DNA of 49,890 nt from Gnetum montanum (Eukaryota > Streptophyta > Gnetopsida > Gnetales > Gnetaceae). Positions 1 through 10,541 of the stretch are shown here, piece after piece. The DNA is taken from the NCBI GenBank assembly GCA_015680685.1, contig MNCI01030735.1, positions 1,824 to 51,713 of the forward strand, in the 5' to 3' direction. How positions within the stretch are numbered: position 1 is the first letter of the stretch; the number at the start of each line of letters is the position of its first letter. Under the pieces are notes generated by a model that was not told the origin of the DNA, ran no database searches, and saw nothing but the letters and a program-made list of their open reading frames with translations. The translations under genes and the position numbers were made by a program.

Positions 1-843
1 CTTTAAAATTTTGACAAAAGTTGAGCCAATTTGTAATCTAGCCTTTAAACCTCATTCCATTTCATCATGTTGTAGGTCCCCTCAAATACAAGGAGACTAC
101 TTGTAAATTTTTTTGGCTTGATAAATTTAACATATTGAAATAATTGTTCATAGTGTTAAGCCAATGTTTTACCTTGGCACTAGATTCGGGGGCTCTATCA
201 TAATGATCTACTTTTACCCTTTTATCATGAATGTGGATTAATGATTTTCTTGGAAAATTTTTCCATTTCTAATAACCCTCACATTTAGGTTCCATTCTTT
301 GGCCTTGTGAAGGGATGTTAGTACCCTAGCATCCAACAAGTGGACATTGATTTCAATACTAATTTCTATGAAAAAATTGATTTTGGTTCTAGTCTTGGTC
401 ATGTTGGAATTAATCTTGTTGATAATCCCTAGGTGGAAATTAATTTTAATTATGGTCTTTAGATGAATATTGATTTTGGTTAGGTAGATAGGTTAAATGA
501 ACAATTAATTTCTTGATGGAATATACAAAGGAATTCATCTTTTCTCAAACTTCTAACCATTTTTGTTTTGAACTCTGGGATAATTTCCTAATCTCTTCAA
601 ACATATTTTGCAAATTTCTCCAAAATCCTTGGTTTGATTGATGGAGTTTCTCTTGAACATCTCTACTTTTATTAATATGTTATTCAAGGGCATTCATTCG
701 ATCATTTACTAAGGACTCCATCATTCTAAAATGCACTCTCTAGGCTCCAAACATTGATAAGTCGAATAAAAAGGTAAGGTGATAATTGCTTGATTCCTAT
801 GGCCCTTTTATGGGTTCTAGGATAGTTAATTGATTTTGGGAGA
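1..843. other. AT-rich region, nothing recognised
   Basis: I see no reading frame, RNA gene or repeat here that I can name. The sequence is AT-rich with short T and A runs. It probably belongs to old transposon remains, but no diagnostic motif supports a family. Confidence 0.4.
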
Positions 844-1021
844 TGTTAGAACTACAAAAAATAAGTGTCTTTTAAATTGTAAAATTTTACGTGTGTTTCA
901 AAACTTCTTGAGAGGTCACCCATCCTAGTACTACTCCAAAAACAAGCATGGTTAATTATAAAATTTGTATTCAAGTTGCTACCAATTAATCAAATACTTT
1001 TATTTGCAAAATTTCGTAACA
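844..1021 (-). mobile_element. Cassandra-like solo LTR carrying a 5S rRNA fragment
   Basis: Read on the minus strand, the segment opens with TGTTACG and closes with TCTAACA, so it has LTR-like TGTTA...TAACA ends 178 bp apart. Its middle (about 905-955) matches the 3' half of plant 5S rRNA: the minus strand contains GTAGTACTAGGATGGGTGAC, preceded by a decayed version of the GTTAAGCGTGCTTG block. A 5S segment inside a short LTR is the hallmark of Cassandra TRIM elements, which use it as a Pol III promoter. Only the 3' half of the 5S sequence survives. I find no clear target-site duplication and no second LTR, so this is a solo LTR or, less likely, a free 5S pseudogene. Confidence 0.55.
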
Positions 1022-1145
1022 TTTCTATATCTATTTTTTTTAAAAAAAATTGACACACTTTTTTTTGAATTTCACATAAATTGATGAAGAATTTAAAATT
1101 ATGTGTAACAATGAGATAGGCACCAATGGTCATGATCAACAACTA

Positions 1146-1400
1146 GAGAGGCATGGAATGGTGGCGCTGGTAGACACTAAGGTGGCAGAGACCGATGAAT
1201 CTAGTAGTCTCTATCTATAAGTGGGAAAGCATGGAATGGTGGCACTAGCAGATAACCTGGTAGCAAGCACTACCAGTCTCCCTAGGGAGGCATGAAATGG
1301 CAAGGCCAGTGGATACCATGAGGGCAGGTACCAAAGGCACCAAAGGCGTCAATGATCTTTCTTTGACTTCCAGGGAGGCATGGAATGGTAGTACTAATGG
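1146..1400 (+). repeat. Dispersed short repeat, GGAGGCATGGAATGG type
   Basis: The block GGCATGGAATGGTGGC or a close variant occurs four times (near 1150, 1231, 1290 and 1380) at intervals of about 60 to 90 bp. The spacers also resemble one another (GGTAGACAC, AGCAGATAA, GTGGATACC). This looks like a degenerate tandem repeat. Reading frames over it on the minus strand are chance. Confidence 0.5.
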
Positions 1401-2250
1401 AGGGCATCGGGGTGTAGGGTGCAAAGAGGCAGAGAACGCAAGGACATAGAGCAGCAGCAGTGGGTGAAGGTGGTGTATAGGAGTAGGGTCAAGCTTGGAT
1501 TTTTTTGGTGCACAAGGATTTTGCATGACAAGTAGGTAAAGAATGCAGTGGCAAGTGAATAATGTGGTGTCAGCAGAGTAGTGGTAGGCACGAGAATAAA
1601 TAGCATAACGGCGCAACTACACGGTGGACGGTGATGAACAGAGATGAAGAACAGTGCAAAGATGCATGTGATGTGACATGTGGGAAAGAGGGATTTTACA
1701 TCATAACTTGCTACAGTGCCTTGTGGGAAGGTAACATGGCCTTACCATGTGGTAGCGTGGCCGTCTGTGTCCAACTGTGTGTCGGTCTACCGTGAAGCCT
1801 TGCAGCAGCGCCTTAAGGCATCGCCGTGTGGTAGCAAGGTAGGCCATGTTTTGCTTCAATCGGGCGGCAAGCTAATTTTTTTTTTAAAAAATAAATTTTT
1901 AATATGATTTAATTATTATTATTTAAATGTTAAAAAGTAGGTTTTCATTTTTTGTAAAGCAGGAGCAGTGACCAGGTGATCAAGCCTTAAAAATCCTGCT
2001 TGGAAAAGATGAAGCCTTAGGTTCAATTTTTTGTTTCGAAAAATGCAATATCTCCTAAACGGTAAGTTGGATCTCAATAAAATTTGTATGGTTGGAATCA
2101 TCTCCAAGCATACTACAAGTTCAATAAGCAAATCTAGAAATATGATCGTCAAAACTAATTAATAATTAACTACACATTGATATAAATTGTTACTACACTT
2201 TTCTCTAGTTATTTGCACTTTAAACAATTACTAGGTTTTCAAATTTTTCC
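1401..2250. other. Unassigned region, no gene seen
   Basis: GC content is somewhat higher between about 1400 and 1870. Small frames here look like chance: no motif, no repeat partner and no coding pattern. From 1870 the sequence is AT-rich. Confidence 0.35.
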
Positions 2251-2258
2251 TATAAATT
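2251..2258 (+). promoter_or_regulatory. TATA box upstream of the 2332 ORF
   Basis: TATAAATT lies 81 bp upstream of the ATG at 2332, a normal plant TATA-to-start distance. The intervening leader is short and AC/T-rich. It is good by sequence only. Confidence 0.4.
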
Positions 2259-2331
2259 GATGGAGGGAGAGCCCTTTTCCAAAATCAAACCTTTTTTGTG
2301 TAGCAAAGAGATTTCTTAGCATAGCAACAAC

Positions 2332-2889
2332 ATGGCTCATCTGCATCAGAGTCAATCTTCTCCTACCACCTTAGGTAGCTCTACATATATTTCTATTATT
2401 TTACATTAGAATAGTGTTGTTGAAGCCAGTGATCAAGTTTGTAGCTTATTAGATGTCAAAGGTTTTGAGTTTCTCAAAACTTTTGGACTATCTAAGTTGC
2501 TAGTTTTTCTTATTTTCAAAGCTTCTCGTTGCAAGGACATCATAAGGAATTGATGTAATATTTACCATCAATGGAAAAGTTCTCTTTCAAAAATGATTTT
2601 TGGAAGTTTAATGATTCCTCTTGCTAGTATACAAATAACGTTAGGGTTTCATGCTAGGGTAGATCATTTTGTTCCTAACATGAAGTCTCTTGAATTTCAA
2701 ACTTTTTGTCAAGGAGACGTTTCTTATTACATTAAGAATTCTACTCCTACTTCAAAAAAGTATTATGAAGTTGACTTTATTAATAAGGTTGACTATCACT
2801 TATGTCAATTTATATATATCAAAGTTTCATGGGGTTCTCAATCTACCCATGTTAACTCCATCTTTCTTCTCCATGGTGAAAAAAATTAA
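2332..2889 (+). pseudogene. Unknown retroelement-associated ORF, 185 codons, two internal stops
   Basis: From the ATG at 2332 (context ACAACATGGC) one frame runs to a TAA at 2887-2889, broken only by a TAG near 2407 and a TGA near 2551. Both fit C-to-T change of CAG and CGA. The frame never shifts, which argues that it was once coding. The middle reads like FxIPLASIQITLGF, followed by YYIKNSTPTSKKYYEVDF; I do not recognise the family. It sits directly before the 3' region of a Tat-like element (copy A), so it may be an accessory 3' ORF of that element with its own promoter, as proposed for ORF-X elsewhere in the window. Confidence 0.4.
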
Positions 2890-3055
2890 CACATTTTCAC
2901 AACCATAGTGACCAATAACAAGCGAGCCAACATTCTTTTATCTACCTCTTTTGCATAACAAGTGGACTAAAAAACTTTGTAACAATTATGACATATGGTG
3001 ACCTAGTTTGTTGATTATCTCATGTGGTCTTATGTATTATCATGTAACAACATGT

Positions 3056-3917
3056 TTTCTTTATCTTGTTTTCTTGTTCTCTTGGAGTTGTGCTTGTAGG
3101 GTAAAACCTTTAGTCATCACAAAGGTGCAACTCATTACAACAGCAAGTTACCACATGACCTTGATGCGTAAGATTTTGTTAGGTTGTATTGTTGTACCAA
3201 AAGTGCTTATTCCGCATCACTCCCATTATCCCTCCTTCAACCATCATCCTATAGCCTAATTATAATCTTTCATGTACTGAACAATAATGTTGGCCTATGT
3301 TTGACACTTATGCATTATGGTTATTTGACATCTCCATCATGCTCCATGATCAATTCCATTGAATGTAATACATCTTATTCAATGGAAAAACCAAATGAAA
3401 TCTAGCCTTGGCAATGAAACCCAATGAAAATTTCACTTTGCAAAAAAAAAAAGAGGGAAAGGGAGAAAATTGCCAAAAGGCTGAAAAATTAATGAAGACC
3501 AAAGGACGAAATAATGGCTCTAAACATGCAAAGGGGAGAAGCCTACTAGCCAAATAAACCTTGGAGTGATGTGTTGGTTCCTCAAAAATATTACCAAGGG
3601 ACTGACACTTTGAAGCATAAAGCATAAAGACCTTATTGATCATTCAACATGTTGTTGCCATAAACGTAGCCATGATGTCAACATATGGAACTCATTGTTA
3701 ACCCTCATGACCATTTCCTTATGACCAAATATAACTTGCAACTTTTACCACCTAATTATAACCTTATCCCATTATCACAAAGCGCTCTTCAATATTGTTC
3801 GACACTACAGGATCAAGCATGGAAAGGAAATGCTGGTGATGGGCCCATAGTGGTGTTTTGTACTCTTTGTTGATGTCTCTCAATTCAATCCTCCAAAAAT
3901 CAACAAGGTGGGGGCAA
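3056..3917 (+). repeat. Non-coding 3' region of a Tat-like element, copy A
   Basis: This stretch aligns by eye along its length with 35735-36593 (copy B), sharing blocks such as AGCCTTGGCAATGAAACCCA and GGAGTGA near the same offsets. Its end also matches 32325-32398. It finishes in a purine-rich AACAAGGTGGGGGCAA tract directly before a TG. The three copies therefore look like 3' untranslated regions ending in polypurine tracts. ORFs in it are not coding. Confidence 0.6.
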
Positions 3918-5335
3918 TGAAACAACACCTAGAAAATGCATGTTGTAACTTATAACCTTCACCAACCAACTTGAGGTAAGATTTCATTGTAAATGTAAGG
4001 TTTGTAACCCATGAGCAACAATCTTGCATACTTTAATTTTTTGAGAATGAAAAATGCCTCATAAGTTAATATTGTCTCACTCCCTTGGTGGAAAAAGCAC
4101 TATTGTGTTTATATATCAACTTCAAAAGGCTAAAAATGCCTTGGAGACTACCAAATTTGGCATTTTCATGGGTTTTTATGGGGGTATGGCCTCAACTACG
4201 TTGGAACCACCTACACCCAGTATTGGTGGCATTGGGTTTTCCATTTTCCAATAATTCTAAGTGTAGTTGTTACAAAACCCATGTGGATATTGTAAGGCTA
4301 GCATTAGTGGTGTTGGGTTTTCAATTTCCTAGCAATTCCACTGTAGTTGCTATAATTTCTAGTAGTAGTAATTCCAATGTAGTTGCTACAATTCCTAGCA
4401 ATTACAACATGGCCAGCATAGTCATCTCATATTTTTAGCAATCTTCACATGTGTAGTGTAATCACCACATTTCCTAGCAAATTCCAACAATTCCAGCATA
4501 GCTCTCCAAGGCCAACATAGTTGAGCATAGTTGAGGTGAAGCTAGCATAGTCACAAAATTTTGTTTACTATTTTTAGTATCCGATGTGGCTTTGATGATC
4601 CTTAGGTGTTCAGACTTACCATAAATATTCAATTGCATTGGGAATTATGGCCTACAACACCTAAAAGTAGCATTAATCTATCAACAATCATGGTAGAAAA
4701 TTGTAGTCTAAATCTAGTAATTTCAAAGCCTATAAAAGTCAAACTTAAATACTTCATTCACATTCAAAACATTTTTACAACCTAGCAACCTAACAACCTT
4801 TGCAACCTTAAGCATTTTGGAATTTTCAAGACTTTTTAAGTGATTTTACATCTACCTAAGCACCAAAGACTCTCAGCATAGTACCATTGTTACAAAAGTC
4901 AAACACCACTGCTTACACCATTTGCACCCATAGAAGTTGCACATTCAAGCAAAAACCAACAAGAAGCTTTTGATGATTGGAGTTGGGGAGTACTTGGATC
5001 ATGGAGTTTAACTACATAATACAACCTACCAACACCAACAAGCTTCAAGCTCCACTTTAGACAAGCTTCTTGTGCATTAGAGCATACAATCTGTACTCCT
5101 TGAACTCTACACTTTAAGCATTTTTATTATTCTTAATAAAGTTTGTCAGTTCATTTGTAGTATAGATTTTATTCCAAGTTTAATTTTGTGTTTATTTTCT
5201 ATCAGATTTGTAATTTTATATTACTTTTTCCATTTACATTTTTAAGTCCTTGGATGATCGACTAGACTGTCTAGGCTACCTTCAATCCTCTTTCTTAGAG
5301 GCCTTATAGATTCAAGGTAAAAAATTATTTCTACA
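3918..5335 (+). mobile_element. 3' LTR of the Tat-like element, copy A
   Basis: The LTR starts TGAAACAACACC right after a polypurine tract, as at 32399 and 36594, where TGAAACACC and TGAAGCACC follow the same tract. The first 400 bp or so align with the LTR at 36594. A TATA box (TATAAAAG) lies at 4731-4738. The end is uncertain; I chose TTCTACA at 5335 because the LTR ending at 34410 also finishes in TACA. Between 4200 and 4560 there are degenerate repeats of CTAGCAATTCCA and GTAGTTGCTA. No partner 5' LTR is in the window. Confidence 0.5.
4731..4738 (+). promoter_or_regulatory. TATA box in LTR copy A
   Basis: TATAAAAG stands about 810 bp into the LTR, followed by an AC-rich leader (CAACCTAGCAACC) typical of plant retrotransposon transcript starts. 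Confidence 0.45.
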
Positions 5336-5529
5336 CCCAAGATCTTTCAATTTTTTCCAATGATCAAATTTTTTGGGTGCAACACCTATTGTACAAGACT
5401 TGTTATCATTTTAAGTATCCCCAAGCTCAATGTGAACATGGTTTTCTTCACTTCCCAGAGGCTTTTTCTTATCTACATTTTGAAAAGATTAAAAGATTCC
5501 TCACACCAAACCTCAATGCTGAAGCAATT
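5336..5529. other. Short spacer between LTR A and element E-minus
   Basis: About 190 bp separate the estimated end of LTR A from the end of the E-minus LTR. A frame is open here for 60 codons but no motif is recognisable. It is presumably the target in which E-minus landed. Confidence 0.3.
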
Positions 5530-6458
5530 TGATGAGCAATGAGATATCCCTACACCCAACCATACAAATCATGAAGCATTCATGCACGATCTAATCGAAT
5601 TCCACAAACTTTATCATTTCTAGTGCACTAGCCCTTTAGGAAGTGAATTTAGCCTTAAGGTCAATTGTTGTCTTCCGAATTACACTTGTGATGTTCATTG
5701 GTATGGTTAACTAAGGCATTCAATTTTTATCATTTTTATGTTTTATAGTTGGGTGCTTGAAATGTAGATAAAAGGAATTTGATTAACTAATCTAAATTAA
5801 CTACTTAACTAATCATTTAACTAATCCTAACATAATCATCTGTTGCCACTTTTCATACACATCCTGAACCCACGTATCCACTGCTGGGTGACCAAGTGCT
5901 ATGCTACTAGGCATCCCAAGCGATAATGTTGCTAGGATTACTAGGCGAATACGTGTTACGCTTGAAGCGGTCGTACTTATGTGTGTAATCTATCTAGCCT
6001 AATTATTTCATTAATGTAATAACTGAAAAATATTTAATAACTAATTAAAAAATTAATAATTAATTTAGCACATTAAATGCATGAATAAAGTAGCTAATAT
6101 ATCCAAAGTGCTACAAATTTTATCAGAAAGCTCATCTTTATTGCTACACACACTATTGTGCTTATGTACAACAATGCTTAAATAAAGATCCGTATAGTCA
6201 ATGACTTCTGCTGTGAGCACCTAAGAAAATATTCTAACTTTCAAATGGAAAAAATTCAAGAGCTTCACTACAACTACAATCTCTAATTTTCATAAATGTG
6301 ACTACAAGCACTTATCTATAGCCAATTTTAGACACTGCATCGATGGGTCATGTCGATGCATGATATGATGCATCAACTAGGCCTCATCAACAAGGCCTAT
6401 ATGACAAGGCTGCATCAATGAGGTTATGTCAACAGAACTAATAGAATGTGACTCATCA
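5530..6458 (-). mobile_element. 3' LTR of E-minus
   Basis: On the minus strand the LTR starts TGATGAGTCACATTC just after the polypurine tract and ends GCTCATCA, giving the same TGATGAGT...ACTCATCA inverted ends as the E1 and E2 LTRs. The terminal 80 bp, seen on the plus strand as TGATGAGCAATGAG then CCCTACACCCAACCATA, align with the reverse complement of the E1 LTR end. The middle (about 5880-5990) aligns with the E1 block reading CTTGGTAACCCAGTGG. U3 holds a palindrome-rich array of GATGCATC and AGGCCT motifs (6335-6430), and a TATA-like TATAGATA lies at 6313-6320. Confidence 0.8.
6335..6430 (-). promoter_or_regulatory. Motif array in U3 of the E-minus LTR
   Basis: The plus strand shows TGCATCGATG, CGATGCATG, TGATGCATCAACTAGGCCT and AACAAGGCCTATATG in close succession, ending with TGCATCAATGAGG. 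The same vocabulary recurs at 9160-9235, upstream of the internal TATA box of this element. It is unlike the GATATCGC arrays of E1 and E2. Confidence 0.55.
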
Positions 6459-6470
6459 TACCCCTATGAC
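6459..6470 (-). other. Polypurine tract of E-minus
   Basis: The minus strand reads GTCATAGGGGTA directly before TGATGAGT, preceded by CTTGAGGACAGGTTTTCATT. E2 has GTTGTGGGGGTA and E1 has GTCGTGGGGGTA in the same place after the same kind of lead-in. This is the plus-strand priming site and fixes the LTR start. Confidence 0.75.
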
Positions 6471-6705
6471 TAAATGAAAACCTGTCCTCAAGTTATTTTA
6501 CAAAATTGGAAAGGTATGGGATTATTGACTAAGTTTTCTTCAGATAAAACAAACTACTAACTTGACAAAAAATGGAGTGCCCAAGTGTATGGATCAATAC
6601 ATTACAAAAAATGGTAGTGTTCAAGAAAAAAAATTAAACACCATGATTCAAATCTTCAAAATTGGATAGCATGTTCCTTGATGATGTGAGGCTTATTGGA
6701 GAAGA

Positions 6706-8691
6706 TCAAACAATTCCAAGTGGTGGTGGTTCCTGAGGCTTCGAAGGACCCTCACCGACTTCATGCATGGGCAATTGAGGTGGTTGCAGCTATTTTGTTG
6801 CTACTACAACTTTAGGCAGGAAGCTAAAGCATCTAATAGTGCTTTTACTCCTAGGATCATGCACCATCCACATAGCCTTCCCAATGTGGATTAAAATAAG
6901 CACATCCCAAGGACATGTAATTGCTGAAAGCAACTCATTGACATTGACAAACTAGGCAGAAAATTGTTTGCATTCAATGTCAAACACCTTGATTATCTCT
7001 TTCAGCTCCTGGTAGTCATTCATCCATTTGGCTAGATTCTCAACAATTGATCATTGATCTCTAAATCAGGCTTTGAGAACTTTGAGTTCAGTGTTTGTAG
7101 TCTTAAGCTTTTGCTTGGTGTCTTTGTGATGCTTAAACTTGGCCTCGTATAGTAGATATGAGCTAGCCACTTATTTTTCTAACTCTAACCATGGCCATCT
7201 GGTAGCCAACATTGCCAAGTTTACATAATGAAGATTAGCCAACTCCATATACTCTATCATCTCTTTGATTTGCAACTCCTTTAAGCAGATCCCCACTTTT
7301 TTATAGGCATCAATCCCATCAACAATGAGTTGCCACACTTCTCTTCCTTGTTGGATTTGCTAGAGGGCTTCATTCATTTTTGCCTTTGCCATCTAGATGT
7401 ATTTCTCATTAACTTCTTTCTACAAGCCAACTTGGTCCCTGTAGTAATTTTTCACTTTCTCAAATTTAAAGACTTCATTCTTCTAAATGGTGGTTGCATT
7501 CTTTGGATAGAAGATATGGAACCACCTCTCTCCATCTGACTAACTTTTTGGGCCACCTCATTAAGGTGACTCATTGCTGGTCGATACACAGATGGACCTT
7601 ACCCCACTCATTCCTGCTTATTTCTCTTGTTCACTCAAGAGCTATTCTTGAATTTTTTGCAGATGCTTAATGGTTACATAGGCCTCTGATGTTGTCTCAT
7701 GAGTGGGTGGTGGTGGTGGTGGCAACTCCTTTAATTGAGTTGTAGCTAGCATCTTCTCTTTCATGATCTCAGACCATGAAGCCCAAAGAGTATGCTTGAG
7801 TGTGTCATTGGAGTAGGGAACAATGCCTACTCTCTTGCAAAGTTTTCTAATGAGTCATGGAAAGGGCAAGGTCTTCCTTCCACATTCATTTTCTTTAAAA
7901 TGCTTCTCAATTTCCAAGTATAGTAGTTATGGAAGGTTAACGGGGAACTTCCCACTTAAAGCAGTGCATGCTTAAGCAAAGAATGTAATCACCTTTCTTG
8001 GCCTCACTGTTAGGTTGAGGTGATAGGCCATGATTTTAAAATAGATTCGCTCCACCCATGTGAGCACACCATACTCATTACAGTCCACCCCATAGCATCA
8101 CTAGGTCCACTCCTTCTTGGCCTCAGGGTCACCTTGGATGGACAACTCCGCCAACTATGTTCCAGCATTAGACAACCCAAGTGCTTGTGCAATAGATTCT
8201 ACCAAATAGGATACTTGAATTTCCTTGATCTTAACTATGGATCTCTGCCTTCGATTATTCTAGAATACGTATGTCTCTTCCATGTACCACTTCCCACTTG
8301 TCATGTTGATTGGCCACATTGGACAGGTTCGCAGTTGAGTCTTAACATCCTTTGGAGATTTCTCCAAAAATGGTCCAAAGTTGATCTCTTGAAGAATGGA
8401 TCGTTGAATCTCTCAGGACTTAATGATATCAAGGTAGGCTTGAGTCAAAGTGACTTCGAGCCTTGGCATGGGACCAGGCACTTCTCCTCATTGTGATTGT
8501 TTGATCGGCACTTCATTTTTTGGAATCTATTAGAAAAATTCCACTTCAGGCTCCTCATGAAGAGGTCCCATTGCATGGGTTGCCTCAAGTAGTTCTTGGC
8601 CTGGTTCTTACTAGTCCATTCCAACTCTGGGTCATTTCTCCCATGGTTGTGAGGGTTCTCTTTCATGTGGATGTTTTTGCTTTGGTGCCAT
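6706..8691 (-). pseudogene. ORF-X of E-minus, broken and divergent copy
   Basis: The minus-strand start at 8691 is the ATG right after a TTACAG acceptor, as in E1 and E2. The end is a TGA at 6706-6708 after PPPLGIV, where E1 has PPPQGTT. Conserved stretches with E1, in order: NFGPFLEKSPKDVKTQL against NFEFFAKFAPEAVRDHL; LGLSNAGT against LNLSNTRS; RIYFKIMAYHL against RVYFKIGTYHL; KTLPFP-LIRKLC against KMVLPFPCLIRKLC; IEYMELANLHYVNLAML against IEYMELANLRYVNLSML. The C-terminal half is heptad-like with many Lys, Glu and Leu. There are several stops and frame changes. At about 660 codons it is shorter than the E1 copy, mainly in the middle. Function unknown. Confidence 0.75.
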
Positions 8692-8997
8692 CTGTAATCA
8701 CAATAAGACCATGGGTTAGTAATCATTGTGTAACCTTAAAATAACTGGGATACCTTTTCTCTTAAGGATGGTTACACTTTGGCTAAGTTGTGATTATGGC
8801 TAATTTAATTAATTAATTGTCATTTATTTCTGTATTTTTATTAATAAATCATCCCGAAGGTTGTTGGAAGGGTTAACTTCTCAAAAAGTTGATTTTTATA
8901 TGTGGTTAACGTTATTAAACCTTGGGGGAGTTACGAAAATTTCCAACAATTTCATCAAAAACCTTAAAGTTTGTGGTTCCCACGATAAAGATCTTAC
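8692..8997 (-). other. Putative 5'-leader intron of ORF-X in E-minus
   Basis: On the minus strand a strong donor, TGGAG|GTAAGATC at 8998/8997, is followed by 306 bp of AT-rich sequence ending GTGATTACAG|ATGG, with the AG touching the ORF-X start codon. The acceptor block is conserved in E1 (GTGATTGTAG|ATGG) and, mutated, in E2 (GTAATTGCAA|ATGG). The donor is visible only in this copy, so the intron is an inference. Confidence 0.45.
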
Positions 8998-9144
8998 CTC
9001 CAGTAAGTGCAGGATCAAAAAATGAAGTGATTTGGATAAATGGTTAGAAGGTTATGAGCTCTAGAAGGTTTTGGGCTCTAAAAAAGTTTTAAAACTCCCC
9101 TTGTGTTATGAGAAAATGATGAAAAATTGCAAAGTGTTCGGTGG

Positions 9145-9235
9145 TATATATAGGGTTTTTGTGTTATGTCATTGAGGCCTAGTTGACTGGGCCTTGTCGA
9201 CTAGGGTGGATGCATCAATGAGGCCTCAACGACGT
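9145..9235 (-). promoter_or_regulatory. Internal promoter upstream of ORF-X in E-minus
   Basis: The minus strand has CCCTATATATACC with TATATATA at 9152-9145, preceded by an array at 9160-9235 (plus-strand text CATTGAGGCCTAGTTGAC, GGATGCATCAATGAGGCCTC). The array uses the same GATGCATC and AGGCCT words as the U3 of this element. It lies about 150 bp before the leader-intron donor and about 450 bp before the ATG, and corresponds in position to the internal TATA boxes at 12973 in E1 and 42505 in E2. Confidence 0.55.
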
Positions 9236-10541
9236 AATTATTGACCACCATAGTCAAACTTTGACCTTAGTCAAACTTGAAAAATAAGAAGAGTTTTTGA
9301 GTGAAATTAGTGTCAAATGAAAGCTTATAAGACCAAGAATAGTATGAAAACATGAGAAGATGGTGTTTAAGCTCATAAATTTTGGAAAAAGGAGAAAATT
9401 TAATTTAGTGGATGAATGAAATGAAAGATTAAGAAGCACTAAGTAGTATACTCAATGGAAAATGCAAAAGGTAGGATTCTAATGATGTCAAAGGTAAGGA
9501 ACCTTAACTAATCAAGCTAAAAGTTATGCAAGTGGGTCCTCACCATAGTAGGCTCATGCCCTTTTTGCCCTAGCATAATCTCAACTAAGGAGTCCATGGA
9601 CCCCATAGTTGATTTAATAATCATGATAAGTTAAGGACCAACCCAAAAGAATCTACTCAAGAATCCCAACACATCAAACCAAGACATAGAGCATAACATA
9701 GAACTCAGCAATGAGGTGAATTATGGTAGCATGGATGGATGATAGAGAAGGTGGAATGGAGTTCCAAATTGAGGTTATGAGAAGTCCCTTGTGGAATTTT
9801 TGTTTAGAATGATCNAAATGATAAGTCTGTAAAAAACACTCAAGCACTCAAGCAGGTAGAAGAGTACAAAGAGTATTGAGTCCCCTTGAAGTCACACCCT
9901 TTACAAACCTTTGGATCCTTCCTAATTCTAGAACTACCAACGTCATTGTTTGATTAAAAGTTTCTTTCGTGAAAGGGATCTCAAATTCCCAAAACAAGCA
10001 AAACCATAGAGTTCATTGGATGGGTGGATGACATGGACTGACTACTTGTTCTATGAAAAATAAACCATGTCAAAGTCATTAAAATTCAAAATTCAAAAAT
10101 AGAAACTAAACATCAACAATCACAACATTAAGCACAAAACCATCATTAGTAACAACAATACTGGCACTATATCCTATGACAACAAAGCACTCTTTATTAG
10201 CAAGAATGAGAAAATATCATACTCAAATCAAACAAAACAAAGTAAACTATATATAAGAAAATGTAAAATAGTTAAGAAAGTTCAAAAGTACTAAAGATGG
10301 TGTAAAATTAGAATAATTTAAAAAATAAAGAATTTATAAAATAAATAATTTGTAAAAATCAAAAATGTGAAAAACAAAAAGGTAGAAAAATTAAGACTCC
10401 AATTTGATGGCCATCTCCCCCATGATTGAGTTGGAAGAAGGAGATGTAAAAGATAGAATGTGGTTATCCATGTGTTGAGGTGGTAGTTGCACTAGCTTAT
10501 CTTGGTTCTTTGAAAGCCCTTACTTGTTGGATATTAACCAA
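9236..10541 (-). other. Non-coding spacer between integrase and internal promoter of E-minus
   Basis: No gene is seen. Minus-strand blocks match the E2 spacer: GGGTGTGACTTCAAGGGGAC (near 9880) against GGGTGTGACATCAAGGGGAC (41454); a T-rich tract (10260-10400) against 41095-41215; and, at 9531-9560, the start of the promoter module (plus-strand AAGTGGGTCCTCACCA). An unresolved base (N) is at 9815. Confidence 0.55.

Noticed and set aside
905-955. A functional 5S rRNA gene
   Set aside because: Only the 3' half is recognisable and it is mutated; the ends look like an LTR.
1245-1616. Minus-strand ORFs of 123 and 70 codons
   Set aside because: They overlap in two frames across a short repeat region and have no motif.
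5360-5542. 60-codon ORF next to E-minus
   Set aside because: No motif, it overlaps the LTR end, and other frames read as well.
8020-8496. A 158-codon plus-strand ORF and a 74-codon one after it
   Set aside because: They are antisense to ORF-X of E-minus, which aligns in order with E1 and E2 on the minus strand.
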